Shown here: positions 63,677 through 64,000 of the stretch, piece by piece
How positions within the stretch are numbered: the stretch's first letter is position 1
Layout: the number at the start of each line of letters is the position of its first letter
Source of the DNA: JAKJGA01 sp029554345
GTDB lineage: Bacteria; Spirochaetota; UBA4802; JAFGJZ01
Length of the DNA stretch: 64,000 nt
Reading direction: 5' to 3'
Assembly: GCA_035395685.1 (NCBI GenBank)
Contig: DAOPBR010000005.1
Span: 24,197-88,196 of the forward strand
The notes under the pieces: model-generated
Told to the model about the DNA's origin: nothing
Database searches by the model: none
What the model saw: only the letters and a program-made list of their open reading frames with translations
Made by a program: the position numbers and the translations under genes

Positions 63677-64000
63677 TCACACCAACATTGGTCCCTTCGG
63701 AGAGAATGTCATATATTGAACCACATATTCATTAGTTGTCGACAAAAATTCTTCACGCGTGCCGTCAAAAACAACTTCACCACGGTAAAGCATTATAAAA
63801 CGGTTTGCAATATCTGAAAAAACTGCAGGATTATATGCGACTATAATAACAGATTTAAGCGGTGAATCCGCCCATTTTTTAAGAGAACGCATAACAGACA
63901 TAACATTCAGTACGCATTGTGCTTCAAGAGGATGTTCCGCAAGTAGAAGATCCGGATTAAGGACAATTGCTCTTGCGAATGCGGTTTTAAGTCTTTCTGA
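63677..64000 (-). CDS. MlaF-like ABC ATPase, altered Walker B, 5' end outside window
   Basis: 108 residues are visible, entering at the end of the signature motif (SERLKTAFARAIVLNPDLLL). The Walker B end, LLLADEP in normal members, reads LLLAEHP, changing the metal Asp to Glu and the catalytic Glu to His. The D-loop reads LEAQ and the H-loop region IVAYNPAVF lacks its His. The C-terminus (FIMLYRGEVVFDGTREEFL) is typical of MlaF. It precedes mlaD. ATP hydrolysis is doubtful; a second ATPase could do the work. Confidence 0.8.
   Translation of the reverse strand, partial: SERLKTAFARAIVLNPDLLLAEHPLEAQCVLNVMSVMRSLKKWADSPLKSVIIVAYNPAVFSDIANRFIMLYRGEVVFDGTREEFLSTTNEYVVQYMTFSPKGPMLV

Overview
The window looks like one stretch of an AT-rich bacterial chromosome from a Gram-negative-type (diderm) organism. 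It encodes an MlaD/MlaF-like lipid transport module, many predicted lipoproteins, an IspH (MEP pathway) protein and a bifunctional penicillin-binding protein, and all genes read with the standard code. I cannot place it in a phylum from sequence alone. A spirochaete-like or other deep diderm lineage that keeps McsA/ClpC is compatible, but this is a guess. Two runs of exactly 100 N (27975-28074 and 57170-57269) are scaffold gaps of unknown true size.

Layout. 1-2.5 kb: end of a spermidine/putrescine-type ABC transporter operon (potA, cut by the window edge, then potB and potC). 2.5-6.3 kb, minus: mutL, coaC, coaB and an unknown gene, all overlapping; coaBC is split at a six-A run. 6.36-6.67 kb: tRNA-His, tRNA-Leu and tRNA-Gly, followed by a perfect terminator. 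6.7-12.5 kb: protein quality control block tig, clpP, clpX, lon. 12.5-16.2 kb, minus: methyltransferase, ptsI, argC. 16.3-26.3 kb: mixed genes, including a secreted glycosidase-like protein, a lipid kinase/phosphatase fusion, a BtuF/BtuC-type uptake pair without its ATPase, a divergent DprA, RNase H, prephenate dehydrogenase, a PTS EIIA fused to a zinc ribbon, and a cardiolipin synthase. 26.3-29.5 kb, minus: mcsA, a McsB-like gene whose kinase residues are gone, then clpC, with the first gap between the last two. 29.6-31.1 kb: a papain-like protease paired with a chagasin-type inhibitor lipoprotein. 31.3-35 kb: a Cache-like lipoprotein and a hybrid histidine kinase. 35-49 kb: ispH, a YiiX-like amidase, and a long minus-strand run (pta, ackA, rlmN, PBP, M23 peptidase, double-HTH regulator, two CNNM/CorC proteins), then a Na/Pi cotransporter. 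48.8-52.6 kb: a coiled-coil protein with argD, argF and argG.

52.65-57.33 kb is the accessory part. It has small lipoproteins, transposon-end-like repeats, an ankyrin lipoprotein, and a hairpin-rich 166-bp tandem repeat containing the second gap. 57.3-64 kb: pgi, a small lipoprotein, a B12-binding radical SAM protein, a beta-propeller-like protein, a family 2 glycosyltransferase, mlaD, and the start-truncated end of an mlaF-like ATPase with altered motifs.

The most interesting item is the mcsA / McsB-like pseudokinase / clpC locus. It has the architecture of the Gram-positive protein-arginine-phosphorylation and degradation operon, but the kinase lacks its phosphate-binding arginines, active cysteine and acidic catalytic loop. 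Next come the EIIA-zinc ribbon fusion, the protease-inhibitor pair, and the tandem repeat, which on the minus strand presents many GGA-bearing hairpin loops.
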